Shown in pieces: positions 10,149 through 20,480 of a stretch of 64,000 nucleotides of DNA. Source of the DNA: Phytopythium helicoides (lineage: Eukaryota; Oomycota; Peronosporomycetes; Pythiales; Pythiaceae); assembly GCA_024867545.1 (NCBI GenBank), contig JANFNE010000022.1:796688-860687 (forward strand), read 5' to 3'. Under the pieces are notes generated by a model that saw only the letters and a list, made by a program, of their open reading frames with translations, did no database searches and was not told the origin of the DNA. Each line of letters starts with the position of its first letter. Position 1 is the first letter of the stretch. The position numbers were made by a program, and so were the translations under genes.

Positions 10149-10818
10149 AATCACTGCTGCGGGCCGCTGGAGGGCGGCGCGGCCGCCTCGTGCTCCTTGT
10201 CCAGCACCGCGCACACGTACTCGAGGTTGCCGGCGATGGCGCGCAGGTCCGCCTCGGCGGCGGCGGCCCAGTCGGCGAAGTTCTCCAGCCCCTGCGGTCA
10301 CCAGCAGCGCGTCGTCAGCCAGTCGCGTCAACGCGTCAACGCGGCAGTCGCCGCCGCAGCTCAATAGCCCAGCGTAGCTGTTGAGCAGCTCCGCAAAGCT
10401 GCCGAGCAGCTCTGGAGGCGACAGCAACGCCTGCAACGTAGCAGCGCGGCAGTCGCCTCGGTCTCCGCCGCGGTATCTCCGCTCCCCACCTCAAGGTGCA
10501 CGCGGAAGCGTCGCTGCTCGGCCTTCCACTTGGCCGCGCGCTGGTAGAGCGAGTTGACGCCCTTGGTGAGGCGCAGCGCGGCCTCCTCGACGTCCCGCTG
10601 CTGCGTGATGGCCCAGTCCAGGCGCTCGCCCACCTGCCGGCCCTGCGCGCGCTGCAGCGCCAGCAGCGCGCGCGCCAGCTGCGTCCTGGCCAGCGCTGGA
10701 CCAGGAGTGAATGTCAGCGCGTCCGCCGCCTCCTTCTGAGCGCCATGGGCCACGCACCCGCCGCCTGCCGCCGCGCCGCCAGCTTCTCCTCGCCCTCCCG
10801 GATCGTCGCGGCCAGCAT
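10149..10818 (-). CDS. BLOC1S1/GCN5L1-like subunit
   Basis: Probable subunit 1 of the BLOC-1/BORC complexes, which act in endosome and lysosome positioning. Exon 1 starts at 10818 (MLAATIREGEEKLAARRQAA), matching the basic, Glu-rich helix that opens BLOC1S1. It continues through ERLDWAITQQRDVEEAALRL and SLYQRAAKWKAEQRRFRVHL. A GT-AG intron, 10292-10489, joins in frame to GLENFADWAAAAEADLRAIA, then GNLEYVCAVLDKEHE. This last part matches the family's VENWA..LD.R.I...LEYV ending. A frame break near 10745 after QAAG may be a tiny intron or an indel. Total about 140 residues, close to the family's 125-150. The call rests on this pattern, not on a database search. Confidence 0.6.
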
Positions 10819-11026
10819 CTCGGAATGCGGCCAAATCGCGCATTTGCGCGAGTTGAGTGTAGCATATGTGTAATTACTTCCGATCGTACGATTCCGTAAT
10901 TAGTTCGCGTCTGGTTCAAGTTGACACGTCAACAGTACAGCGTCAAACGCCGCTGGGCCATGGCGCTCATTTGCGCTTCCACCACCTGCCACACAGCCGC
11001 CCGCCGCCCCCCAACGCCCTGGAAAC

Positions 11027-12198
11027 ATGGTCAAGACGCGCAAGATCGTGTGCCAGAAGCTGTCGACCAACTTCGCGAGTGCACGGCCATCGTGGAGACG
11101 GAGCTGCGCGCGCTCAAGGCCGGCGAGGTGCTCGTGCAGACCAAGTACGTCGGCATCAACGCCTCCGACATCAACTACACCAACGGCGCCTACCTGCCGG
11201 GCGTGCAGCCGCCCTTTGACTGCGGCTTCGAGGCCAGTACGTTTCGTACTCGACCGTCGCTCGCAAGCTCTAGTGACTAATGATCGCAACATCAATCTGC
11301 AGTCGGCGTCGTCGTCGAGGTCGGACCGCGCGTGACCTCGTTCAAGGTCGGCGATGCCGTCGCCTCCATGGGTGCGTTCACCACGCAGAGCACCTTTTTT
11401 TTTTTTTTTGCAAGGAAGGAAGCAGTGACTAACAACAACATTCTCTGCAGCCTACGGCGCGTTCGCGAGCACATCATCGCCAATGAGCGCCACCTGATCA
11501 AGGTGCCGCAGGCGGTGCCGGCCATCCTGCCCATCACGGTGTGCGGCCTGACGGCCTCGATGGCGCTCGAGTACGTGGGCCAGATGAAGCACGGCGAGAC
11601 GGTGCTCATCACGGCTGCGGCCGGCGCCACGGGTCAGTTCGCGGTGCAGCTGGCCAAGCTCGCGGGCAACCACGTGATCGGCACGTGCAGCTCGGACGAC
11701 AAGGTCGAGTACCTCAAGTCAATTGGTTGCGACCGCCCCATCAACTACCGCAAGGAGAACGTGTTTGACGTGCTCAAGAAGGAGTACCCCAAGGGCGTGG
11801 ACCTCGTGTTCGAGAGCGTCGGCGGCGAGATGTTCGAGACGTGCGTCAACAACATTGCCCGCCGCGGCCGCATCATTGTCATCGGCGCCATCGCCGGCTA
11901 CCAGGACTCGAGCACATGGAAGCACAAGCCGACCAAGGTCTCGACGCCGCTGCCGTCCAAGCTGCTGGCCAAGTCGGCGTCCGTGCGCGGCTTCTTCCTC
12001 AACGACTACTTCCGCGAGATGGGTGCCCACACCAAGAAGCTCAGCACGCTCGTGGAGCGCGGGCTGCTCAACGCCGGTGTCGACCCGTCCAACTTTGTCG
12101 GTCTCGAGGACGTGCCCAACGCCATCGACTACATGTACGAGCGCAAGAACATCGGCAAGCTCGTCGTGGACCTCACCAAGCCCAGCGCCCGCCTGTAG
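11027..12198 (+). CDS. ZADH2/PTGR3-type quinone oxidoreductase
   Basis: A medium-chain dehydrogenase/reductase of the zinc-less NADPH quinone or prostaglandin reductase type. Three exons: 11027-11236, 11303-11371, 11451-12198, all GT-AG with matching phase. The second intron holds a poly-T run and a branch-like GTGACTAAC. The N-terminal GroES-like fold includes YVGINASDINYTNGAYLPG. The nucleotide-binding motif is LITAAAGATGQFAVQLAKLA. Then come GCDRPINYRKENVFDVLKKE and VDLVFESVGGEMFETCV, typical of ZADH2. No structural-zinc Cys lobe is visible. One C is missing near 11073 (after LSTNF) and one G near 11469 (YGAF), so both lie in otherwise conserved text. It probably reduces an enone or quinone; the substrate is unknown. 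Confidence 0.82.
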
Positions 12199-12485
12199 GC
12201 GTCTTCGAGCCCTTCATGATGCGGCCGTGACGTATCCACGATCTGCGTAGCCTTTATGAATGAAAAAGCGTCGTGACAACTTGCATTTACGTTGGCCAAA
12301 GCAGTGAATGGTATGTAAGCTGCATTTGCTAGAGCACTTCATGATCGATCTCCGCCAAAGCCATGATCTGGTTGCGCAAATCATTTAACAAATGTACCTT
12401 TTTGTTGGCACAGTGACGTAGCAAATCAAACTTCGATGCGCACACACATCACCATTGACCATTTGCCAGTCGACCAGCCATCGCC

Positions 12486-13677
12486 ATGGCGCCGCCTTCT
12501 GCTCCGCTGCGGATCCCCGTCATCTCATGGAAGCCCGGACTTGCGGACGACCTGGTGGCTCGCATTCGAGCTGGCAGCGCGGACGCGTCGCCCTCTCGCG
12601 CTCTGCTGGACAGTGGAGCGCTCGAGTTCGTCACGATCCCCGTGCCGGTTTATCCATCGGCCGAGCAGCAGGCGCAAGGCGACACCACTGCGTCGTGGGA
12701 GCTGACGAAGGAGCAGGAGGAACTGCTGGAGAGAGCGGAGATCATTGTTGGCGACGCGCACAACTGCGCCAAGCTGCTGTTGGCGAGAGAGACAACATTG
12801 CCAAGTGACAAGCAGAGCCTCTTGTCGAAGTGTCAAGTGGGTCCAGGGCACGTACGCGGGCGTCGAGCGATACCTGAACTTGCTGACATCCGAGACACCG
12901 ACGCCGTCTTTCACGCTCACACGTGCCGGCGGTGTCGATGGCATGACTCAATACGTCCTCGGGTGAGTCAGCGATGAGTTTGGAGGTCTCAACTCGAGTC
13001 AACTGACAGTGCACTGCGCAGGTGGATCGTAGCGATCGAGCGCCAGCTGCATTTGTCCAGCGAGTTCCAAGCGAAGGGCGAGTACGCGCAAGACAAGCTG
13101 CGCTACCGGTCATTCCGGTCGCTGACGGTCGGTGTGCTTGGCCTCGGAGCCATTGGGCAAGCCATCGGCAAGCTCGTGAAGCTCGCGGGCTTCCGCGTCG
13201 TCGGGTTTAAGCGGCGCGTGAACGATGAGGACCGCGCAGCTCTCGCCGAGTGCACGGACGACGTGACGAGCGACCTGGACGATATCCTCCAGCGCAGCGA
13301 CTACATCGTGAGCATCCTCCCGAGCACTGCCGCGACCAAGTACCTGCTGACCGAGGAGCGGCTGCAGCAGTGCCAGGAGCGCAAGCCCGTGCTCATCAAC
13401 GTGGGTCGGGGCGACCTGATCTCCGAGGCGACGATAGTCAAGGCGCTGGACAGCGACTGGCTGTCCTTGGTTGTACTCGACGTGTTCGAGCACGAGCCTC
13501 TGGACGCGAGCAGCGCGCTGTGGCAGCATTCCAAGGTGCGTCTGACGCCTCACGTGGCCGCCTACTGCTTCGGCGAGGACGTGGCCTGACGCGTTCGTGC
13601 CCAACCTGGACACGTTCCTGCGCGGAGACGCCGTCGAGTCCATGGCCATGCGTGTCGACTGGGCCGCCGGCTACTGA
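12486..13677 (+). CDS. D-2-hydroxyacid dehydrogenase, copy A
   Basis: An NAD(P)-dependent dehydrogenase of the glyoxylate/hydroxypyruvate reductase group. Exon 1, 12486-12962, and exon 2 from 13022. The N-terminal substrate domain includes KWVQGTYAGVERYLN. The Rossmann motif is GVLGLGAIGQAIG. INVGRGD, the acidic DVFEHEPL and the histidine of TPHVAA form the expected active site. There is an extra T near 12833 (before KWVQG) and another near 13576 (after GEDVA). Repair restores a C-terminus ending MRVDWAAGY at 13677. It heads a tandem of three paralogues in the same orientation with the intron at the same place. Confidence 0.85.
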
Positions 13678-13766
13678 CGTGGCCTCATTTGCACACGTCA
13701 CATGAACACGAACGCCCTCCCCTTTGATTTGCATCCGCTCCACTTTTCGATTTGGCATTCGGCACC

Positions 13767-14892
13767 ATGCTGCGCGTGCCGGTGGTGTCGGGCATCGAGG
13801 GGCTCGCGGCCGGCCGTGCGCGCTCGCCTGTCGGCTGCTAACGCATCGCCAGCTCAGCTAGCGTTTAGCCGGTCGACGCTGCAGGTCGTGGAGGTGCCGC
13901 CGCCGCCGGAGCGAGCGAGCGAGTGGCGGCTGTCGGGCGAGCAGCGCGAGGCGCTGGAGCAGGCGACAGTGCTGCTGGCGGACGCGTCGACGGGTGCGCG
14001 GCTGCTGCTGGGCGGTGAGCAGGAGCTCGTGAGGCCCAAGCAGCTGCAGTGGGTGCAGTCGACGTACGCGGGCATCGAGCCGTTCTTCAAGCTCAAGGGG
14101 GAGCACACGCCGGCCTTCACGCTGACGCGCGCGGGAGGCATCATGCCGCAGGCTATGGCCCAATACGTCTTCGGGTGCGGCTCGTCTGTCTGCAAAGCAG
14201 GCGATGGAGCTGAAGACTAACGCTGCTTTTGCTGCTACTCTAGGTGGATCGTGGCGCTGGAGCGGCAGTTCCTTGAGGCGGAGAAGTTCCAGCAGCGAGG
14301 CGAGTACGCGCAGGCACAGATGCGCTACCGCTCGTACCAGCCCTTGACGATCGGCATCCTCGGCCTGGGGGACATCGGGAAGGCGATCGGGCTGCTGCTC
14401 AAGACCGCGGGGTTCCGAGTTGCCGGCTTCAAGCGCCACGTTGACCCAGATGAGGTCCGAAGTACACTCTCAAAGAGCGCTGACCAGGTCACAGTTGACC
14501 TCGACGCCGTGCTGGCGCAGTCAGACTACATTGTCAGCGTACTACCGAGCACGCCTGCAACACGCTACCTGCTTACGGAAGAGCGCCTGGCGGCATGTCA
14601 CGCCAAAAAGCCCGTATTCATCAATGTGGGGCGTGGAGATGTGATCGCTGAAGAGACGATCGTCTCGGCGCTGGACAAGGATATCCTCTCCAAGGCAGTA
14701 CTGGATGTGTTCGAAGTCGAGCCGCTGCCGAAGAGTAGCAAGTTGTGGACGCACCCGAAGGCGCTGCTCACCCCACACGTGTCGGCACTGAGTCTCCCCG
14801 AGGATGTCGCCGACGTGTTCGTGCGGAATCTGGATCGGTTCCTCTCCCAGCAAGAGCTGCTCTACCCTGTCGAGTGGTCCAAGGGCTACTAA
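13767..14892 (+). CDS. D-2-hydroxyacid dehydrogenase, copy B
   Basis: The second tandem paralogue, starting only 89 bases after copy A. The start at 13767 (MLRVPVVSGIEGLA) aligns with LRIPVISWKPGLA of copy A. A base change of frame near 13810 must be repaired to reach LSAANASPAQLAFSR. Exon 1 ends 14174; exon 2 is 14244-14892 and is intact. Motifs: IEPFFKLKGEHTPAFTLTRA, GILGLGDIGKAIG, INVGRGD, DVFEVEPL and TPHVSA. The protein ends WSKGY. It shares all catalytic positions with copy A, so it is probably an enzyme of the same type with a shifted substrate or expression. Confidence 0.85.
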
Positions 14893-16096
14893 CGAGAAAC
14901 TGATCGCTGTGATAACAATCAGCAGCTCCAATTTCAACGAAGACACTGGAGTGGCGTTGCACGATGTCAATACGCCGAGATCAGCTGCTTTGTACTTGCA
15001 GTTTGCTTTCTCGACCCTGTAAAGAGGAAAGATCAGTCTGGAATCTGCGCGGTGGCGTCGGTCAATTTCACTAGGGAATAGTAATACATGGTTGGAAGAT
15101 GGCAACTGTCTGCTCGTGGATGTGCTGTGGCTTATGAACGGACTTCCAATGAGAAGTGATCCCGACATTCAGAGTCTTTGTCTTCGGCAAAAATCATTCG
15201 CGATGCTGCAGGACCAAAGAGAGACAAATCGTTTGCAGCATCTTCACTATTAGAGCATCTCCACCGGTAAGGCCAAATCGATCTCAAAGCCAAATTTAGC
15301 GACAGGATTTGGCATTGGACAAGGTATCAACACGGCTAGCATCTTTTCTCCGAACTACGATGCGTGGTTCAAGTAAGCATTACCAGCTCTGGAAAACTTG
15401 TTGATGAAGGCTTCAAAATGCGATGTTGACGTGCTGAGAATTGACGGGCTTCTAGTGTCCAAGATATGCCGCAACTCCACCTAGCATGGGGGAGAGTCAA
15501 GTCAACTTGCTAGCCTTGCAGATTTGCATCCCCAAGACTCGTTGCTGGGATTAGTACACGCTCTGCTAGAGCTATTGCCCTGCAAAGTACCAAGCGGGGA
15601 TCCAATCTCGCTATTGCAGCATCACAGAACACTGCTTGCGCATCGTAAGCGAGTCGGAGGGCCAGAGAGCAACCTGGGATCACACATCAGCGTTTATGGA
15701 ACGGGCTTTCATTCGTCAGTAAACGGGTTTCTGCCTGCACCCCCACGACGGCGTAGATGGCAGTCCAAGCAGCCTTGACACCCAAGCACCGGTGACGCAC
15801 GATGCGCTGCCAATCCCAGAGTCTCATTTTCGGCCCACTCCACCGCTTTTCTTGCGTTGATGGTCTCCATCGACCGAAACAACTACTGATGTGCGCATGC
15901 AAAGCCCGCCAATCTCGCAAAGTGTACGGTGCGTCTCAACACCGAACGCGTCCAATCTTCTGAAGTGGTGACAGGCGTCCGGTCTCTGGCACGCAATGAC
16001 CACGTCGAAGTTCGCGAGCAGCTCATTCTCGATTCCTCCGCCAGTCGCGCACAGCTCCCGCCGCCGCTCGAAGCTCCGCACAACTCGACGCCAGCC
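14893..16096. other. Intergenic, 1.2 kb, no gene seen
   Basis: No convincing coding or RNA gene. Composition is less GC-rich than the flanking dehydrogenase genes. The open frames here are short and show no domain features. The last 150 bases are the promoter side of copy C. Confidence 0.5.
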
Positions 16097-17292
16097 ATGT
16101 CGTCCTCGCTCCGCATCCCCGTGGTCTCGATCATCCCTGGCATCGGCGAGTCCATCCGCCAGCAGCTCTCGACGGGCTCTGGGGCGGCGCAGGAGCTCTT
16201 CCAGTCGTCCAAGCTGCAGATCGTGGACTTGCCGCTGCCTCGACTGGCAGCTCAGGTAGACCCGGCGGCCAACAACGACCCAACGGAGGCGCAGGCACCT
16301 GGCTGGGACCTGAGCCCCGACCAGATCGAGATGCTCGAGCAAGCCGAGACGATCTTCATGGACGCACACCTGGCGGCTCCGCTGCTGCTCGCGAGCAAGC
16401 AGAACCTGCCGCTCGACCTGCAGCACCTACTTAATAAGGTCAAGTGGGTGCAAGGGCACCTACGCCTGGCGTCGACATGTACATGCAGTACACCGACAAG
16501 CAGAACCCGCCGCAGTTCACCGTCACGCGCGCTGGAGGCATCATGCCCACCGCACTTGCACAGTTCGTCTTTGGGTACGTCGCTCTGTGTTCGTCACCTG
16601 CATCGATGACAAGCTGATGTCTGACACTGTTGCTTTCTGCAGTTGGGTCATCGCGATCGAGCGCAAGTTCTTCGAGGCGCAGGAGCTGCAGAAGAAGAAG
16701 GAGTTTTCTCGCTGGATGCTCAAGTACCGTCCGTACTCGCAGCTGACCGTCGGCATCCTCGGCCTTGGCGAGATCGGCCAGGAGATCGGCCGCACTCTCA
16801 AGAGCTCGGGATTTAACGTTGTCGGATTCAAGCGCCGGCTGTCGCCGGATGATACCGAGGACGTTCCGCGGCAAGGCGGACCGCGTCACCAACGACGTTC
16901 AAGATGTGCTAGCGTGCAGTGACTACATTATCAATGTGCTTCCGAGCACACCCGGCGACCCAGTACCTCTTGAACAAGGATTCACTCGCTGTGTGCGCTA
17001 CGAAGAAGCCGATTTTTCATCAACGTCGGACGCGGTGACGTCATTGCGGAGAGTGAGATCCTCGCGGCGCTCGACAATGGACTCTTCTCGCGCGCGGTGT
17101 TGGATGTCTTTGAAGTGGAGCCGCTGCCGCAGGAGAGCAAGTTGTGGGACCACCCACTCGTGAATGTCACGCCGCATATCTCGGGCACTGTGTTTCCCGG
17201 GGACGTGGCTGCCTGTTATGATCCAGAACCTGAACCGCAAGCTCACGAACCAGCCACTCGAGTACGAGGTCGACTGGGCTGCCGGATACTGA
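16097..17292 (+). CDS. D-2-hydroxyacid dehydrogenase, copy C (several indels)
   Basis: The third tandem paralogue. The start at 16097 (MSSSLRIPVVSIIPGIGESI) aligns with the other two. Exon 1 ends 16574 and exon 2 begins 16643, the same intron position and phase as copies A and B. Visible motifs are GILGLGEIGQEIG, then INVGRGD after repair, DVFEVEPLPQESKLWDHPLV and VTPHIS. It ends near 17292 in VDWAAGY. Frame breaks occur near 16455 and 16468 (KWVQGTYAGVD), near 16860, 16960, 17010 and near 17215. This is more damage than its neighbours show, so a real pseudogene is possible. The alternative is simply more uncorrected errors in a repetitive tandem region. Confidence 0.7.
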
Positions 17293-17497
17293 GCGTGCAA
17301 GCTAGTGTAGTGAGATTCTTGCTTTGGAAGCCGCACATGTCAATAGATCCGTGGAGTTTGTTGTTACCTGCTATCTCTCACATCCATGGGCTTCCGCTTC
17401 AACCAATAGAGCAACACACGAAGCTGCTCCCACCACATCTTCACATCACAACGGAGAGAGGGACACGCCTCACCGCTTGCAGCGTCATTTCTCGCGC

Positions 17498-18544
17498 TTA
17501 CTCACATAGCACAGAGCTCGCAGCCACCCTCCCGACGCTGAATATTGCGCGTCGCACTCGTGCCTCCTCAAGCTTGCGCTGTTTGGTCGACAGCCCTACG
17601 CTCATGGTGAATGCAATCCATTGCGGGTCGTGAGAAAGCACTTGCCAGCAGTGCAAGAGCTCGAAAGGCTTGCCATGTGCTGACTCGTACACTTCCTTGG
17701 CGGCCGCGAGGTCATCACCCTCCCCATCTTCGGGCAGCCGCCAAACGTTGGAAACAGCGCTGCAGAACTCACCCATATCGTGCTGAATGGCTTTCCACTT
17801 TGCTCCGAGCTCCTGGAAATTGCGTTCAACCGTTCCCTCCGGTCGATTCATGTTGTAGTGGGTGGCTAAGCGCTCCGACAACGCCAACGAGGATAGGTTC
17901 TCTCCAATGGCGGAGAGTTTGCTGGTGTGAAGATACGAGATGCACAACTGGGTCTCCTCGTTCTCTCCCATCGGCAGCTTGTTCATATCGAAGGTGAGAG
18001 ACGCAGATGAGCGCTGACACAGCAAATCCCACTCGGGCTCGAGCGAGAGCACTAGCCAGGAGTCCAGAAACTCGAAGGGCTTGTTGTGCATCACCTGGAA
18101 CAACTGCATGGCGGCCGCCAACTCCTCTCCCTTGGAAGTCCTAGGTTTCAAGAGCTCTTGGATGCCGCCAACCGCCTTGGAGAACTGGCTCATGTGGAAC
18201 TTGATTGTGAAGAATTTGACGTCGAGGTCGAAACCGGAGCGCTCGTCCGTTCCCTCCGGACGGTTCTCGTTGTAGTGAGTAGCCACACGCTCCCAGAATG
18301 CCCACGGCAGCTCGGTCGAACCAAAGACTCTGCCAACAATCAGGTACGAGCGACAGACCTGCATCTCCTCGTCGACGGCCGTGAAGGGCGAGCGACTCAA
18401 AATGGCACGGCGAGCCTGACGCAACGGTTGCTCCACGGAACTCTGCAGCTTGAGCAACCGAACCGCCTCCTTCGCCACCTCCCGAGGCTTGAGCCCCTTC
18501 TGCTGGTGCCGGCGCTGCGGCGCCGTCAGCTCCACGCGAGTCAT
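17498..18544 (-). CDS. Two-repeat SANT-like protein, transposon-derived type
   Basis: 348 residues, uninterrupted. Two homologous halves are seen. Repeat 1 (about residues 58-180) has EEMQVCRSYL, PWAFWERVATHYNENRPEGT, MSQFSKAVGG and PFEFLDSWLVLSLEPEW. Repeat 2 (about 197-320) has EETQLCISYLHTSKLSAIGE, LSERLATHYNMNRPEGTVER, MGEFCSAVSN and PFELLHCWQVLSHDPQW. Each resembles the Myb/SANT-like domain with NAM-associated tail that partners PIF/Harbinger transposases in plants and oomycetes. Here the domain is doubled and no transposase or inverted repeats were seen beside it. It may be a domesticated DNA-binding protein or a relic. The start at 18544 precedes a basic region. Confidence 0.6.
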   Translation of the reverse strand: MTRVELTAPQRRHQQKGLKPREVAKEAVRLLKLQSSVEQPLRQARRAILSRSPFTAVDEEMQVCRSYLIVGRVFGSTELPWAFWERVATHYNENRPEGTDERSGFDLDVKFFTIKFHMSQFSKAVGGIQELLKPRTSKGEELAAAMQLFQVMHNKPFEFLDSWLVLSLEPEWDLLCQRSSASLTFDMNKLPMGENEETQLCISYLHTSKLSAIGENLSSLALSERLATHYNMNRPEGTVERNFQELGAKWKAIQHDMGEFCSAVSNVWRLPEDGEGDDLAAAKEVYESAHGKPFELLHCWQVLSHDPQWIAFTMSVGLSTKQRKLEEARVRRAIFSVGRVAASSVLCE

Positions 18545-18730
18545 GTGGCGGCCACCTTGAAGTCGCGAAGAACAGTGGAGATGAGCAGCCGTGAAAGAGT
18601 GGATCTGATCGGATCATGTTCTTTCAGCCAATGAAAGTTCTCTATTAATAATCTAGCCAATCACAATCTGCCAAATTTCTGAGTATATCTGAGTAAAAGC
18701 GTCCCACGGGAGACTTTGGTAAAGGATCGG

Positions 18731-19703
18731 ATGGAGGTCGAAGGCTGCAGCTCGTGCGGCGCCTCAGGGTCGGCGCTAGCGCGCTGCGGTCGCTGCAGGT
18801 GGCCACGCTACTGCTCCAAGTCGTGCCAGCGCTCGCACTGGTCGGCTCGCCACCGTCGCCAGTGCGTTGCGTTGGCCGCGTGCGGGAGGTTTCGCGACTT
18901 GGAGCGGCTGTTTTGGACGGCGGAGCGCGCGAGCAGGCTCGAGGACGGGCTCAAGCCCGATTCCATGGTGTGCTCAGAGTTGCAGGGGCTGTTTGAGGCG
19001 TCGTTCGTCGACTCACGCGTTTCTCAAAGCGGTTCTATGGAGAGGTGCTGTTCCTGGTACTCGGGCTCAAGGCGTGCGTCATGCTGTCGAACCTGCCGCC
19101 GCAGCTACGATCGAGCTTCGCGGCGGAGGTCGTTGCTCCCAGCGGACTGCTGGGGCTCAAGATCCAGCTTTTTGTCGTCGCGGACCGAGTGCTGACGCCG
19201 GCAGAGTATGAGCTGTCTGGCGATCTGGTGCTCGCGAACGAGTCGCATGCGCTGTTTCAGGATGCAGTGAGCGCATTGCGCCTGCAGTCGCTGCTTGCAG
19301 GTACAGACGCAGCGATCGAACAGCGCGTCGCTCACCAGCTAGCGCTCACAGATGCGAACACAGCGAGTTCCCACGCACGACTCGTCGGCGAGGAGACGCT
19401 GGCAAAGGTGCTGGACTACCCGTGGCGCTCAGCGACTGCCGCGAGCCGATGGTCGAGGTGCGTTGCGAATATTTTTGCTGGGTGATGTCGAGTCCAGCTG
19501 CTGACGCCGCGGCATATCGGCAGGTCGGGTACTTCCTCCGCGCTGACCAGTCTCCGCCCAGCATTGAGGAGCTGCTGACGTCCTACTGCGCATCTTCCGT
19601 CAGCAGCCACCGCGAACGCATCCAGACGCACTTTGAGCGTTATCGCACGGAGGCCTTGAGCAGCGCGGGCGTCGTGCTGGTCGTGCGCTCTACCTCGCTT
19701 TGA
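18731..19703 (+). CDS. MYND zinc-finger protein
   Basis: An N-terminal MYND finger is clear: CSSCGASGSALARCGRCRW then PRYCSKSCQRSHWSARHRRQ and a final C, giving all seven Cys and one His. The rest, about 280 residues, is helical, without a SET domain or other known fold by eye. It includes LFLVLGLKACVMLSNLPPQL and IEELLTSYCASSVSSHRERI. The frame breaks near 19030 and near 19470, each repaired by a single base. MYND fingers bind proline-rich partners, often in co-repressors; no specific role can be claimed. The start is MEVEGCSS at 18731, just before the finger. Confidence 0.65.
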
Positions 19704-20480
19704 TGCAAATGGCTGGACGCTGGAGATACGAACAGCCAGCTGCCGATCCACCAAAACGCGTGAATGCCAAGCGAACGATCACAGCAATCCGCCAGGCCGC
19801 CACGCACGCAGGTTGAAGTGGCCAGCTCGGGTGCCTGCGGGCCAGTCATGAGCCATGCCGAGCCTTGCGTCTCCACGCGTGCAAGCCACCCTTCAACCCG
19901 TTCCGGCAGTCGATACCTACAAATTCTAAATTTTGTGGCTCTCCCATTGGTCAGCCAGATTTTCATTAGGCCAATCAGGAGCGAGAGCAAATGCCATTGC
20001 GTCCGTAAAGAACCGACACCCTGCACCATGTCACAGACCCATAGTAAGTCGCTGATGGGCATGGAGGCGATGGAGGCGAGGCAAGGCGGCTGCAACGGCA
20101 CGCGCCGCACGCCATAGCGGCCTTGAAGGTGTGGCGTTGTACTGCGTGAGAGAGAGGTGAGGCTGGGCTGCATGGTGCACCCGGCCGATGGCCTGACGGC
20201 GAGCGAGCTGGACACGTCAGTTGCTGGCCTGGGGTGGGCTCATTACCCAACATCCGCGCCTGGAGGCACTCGCCTCCGTCACTTGCAGCCGCGGCGAGCT
20301 CTCCAGCAGCCTCGCCAGCTCTGCACATCAAGCAGCCAGTCAGCCAGAGTGTCGACGCTCTGGGAATAGCGCGCAACCGCCGGGCGTTCACGGGGGTTTC
20401 GTGCATCCATCAGTAGGCTCAGCAGCCCCAGCAGACCGACCACACATCGGAACGAGGCGAGCGAGGCCTCGGCGACGGCC
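19704..20480. other. Intergenic, 780 bases, no supported gene
   Basis: Open frames occur on both strands (for example minus 19975-20406) but are Ala/Arg/Ser-rich without motif or exon logic. An AT-rich patch at 19915-19980 may mark the promoter region of the coiled-coil gene. Confidence 0.4.
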
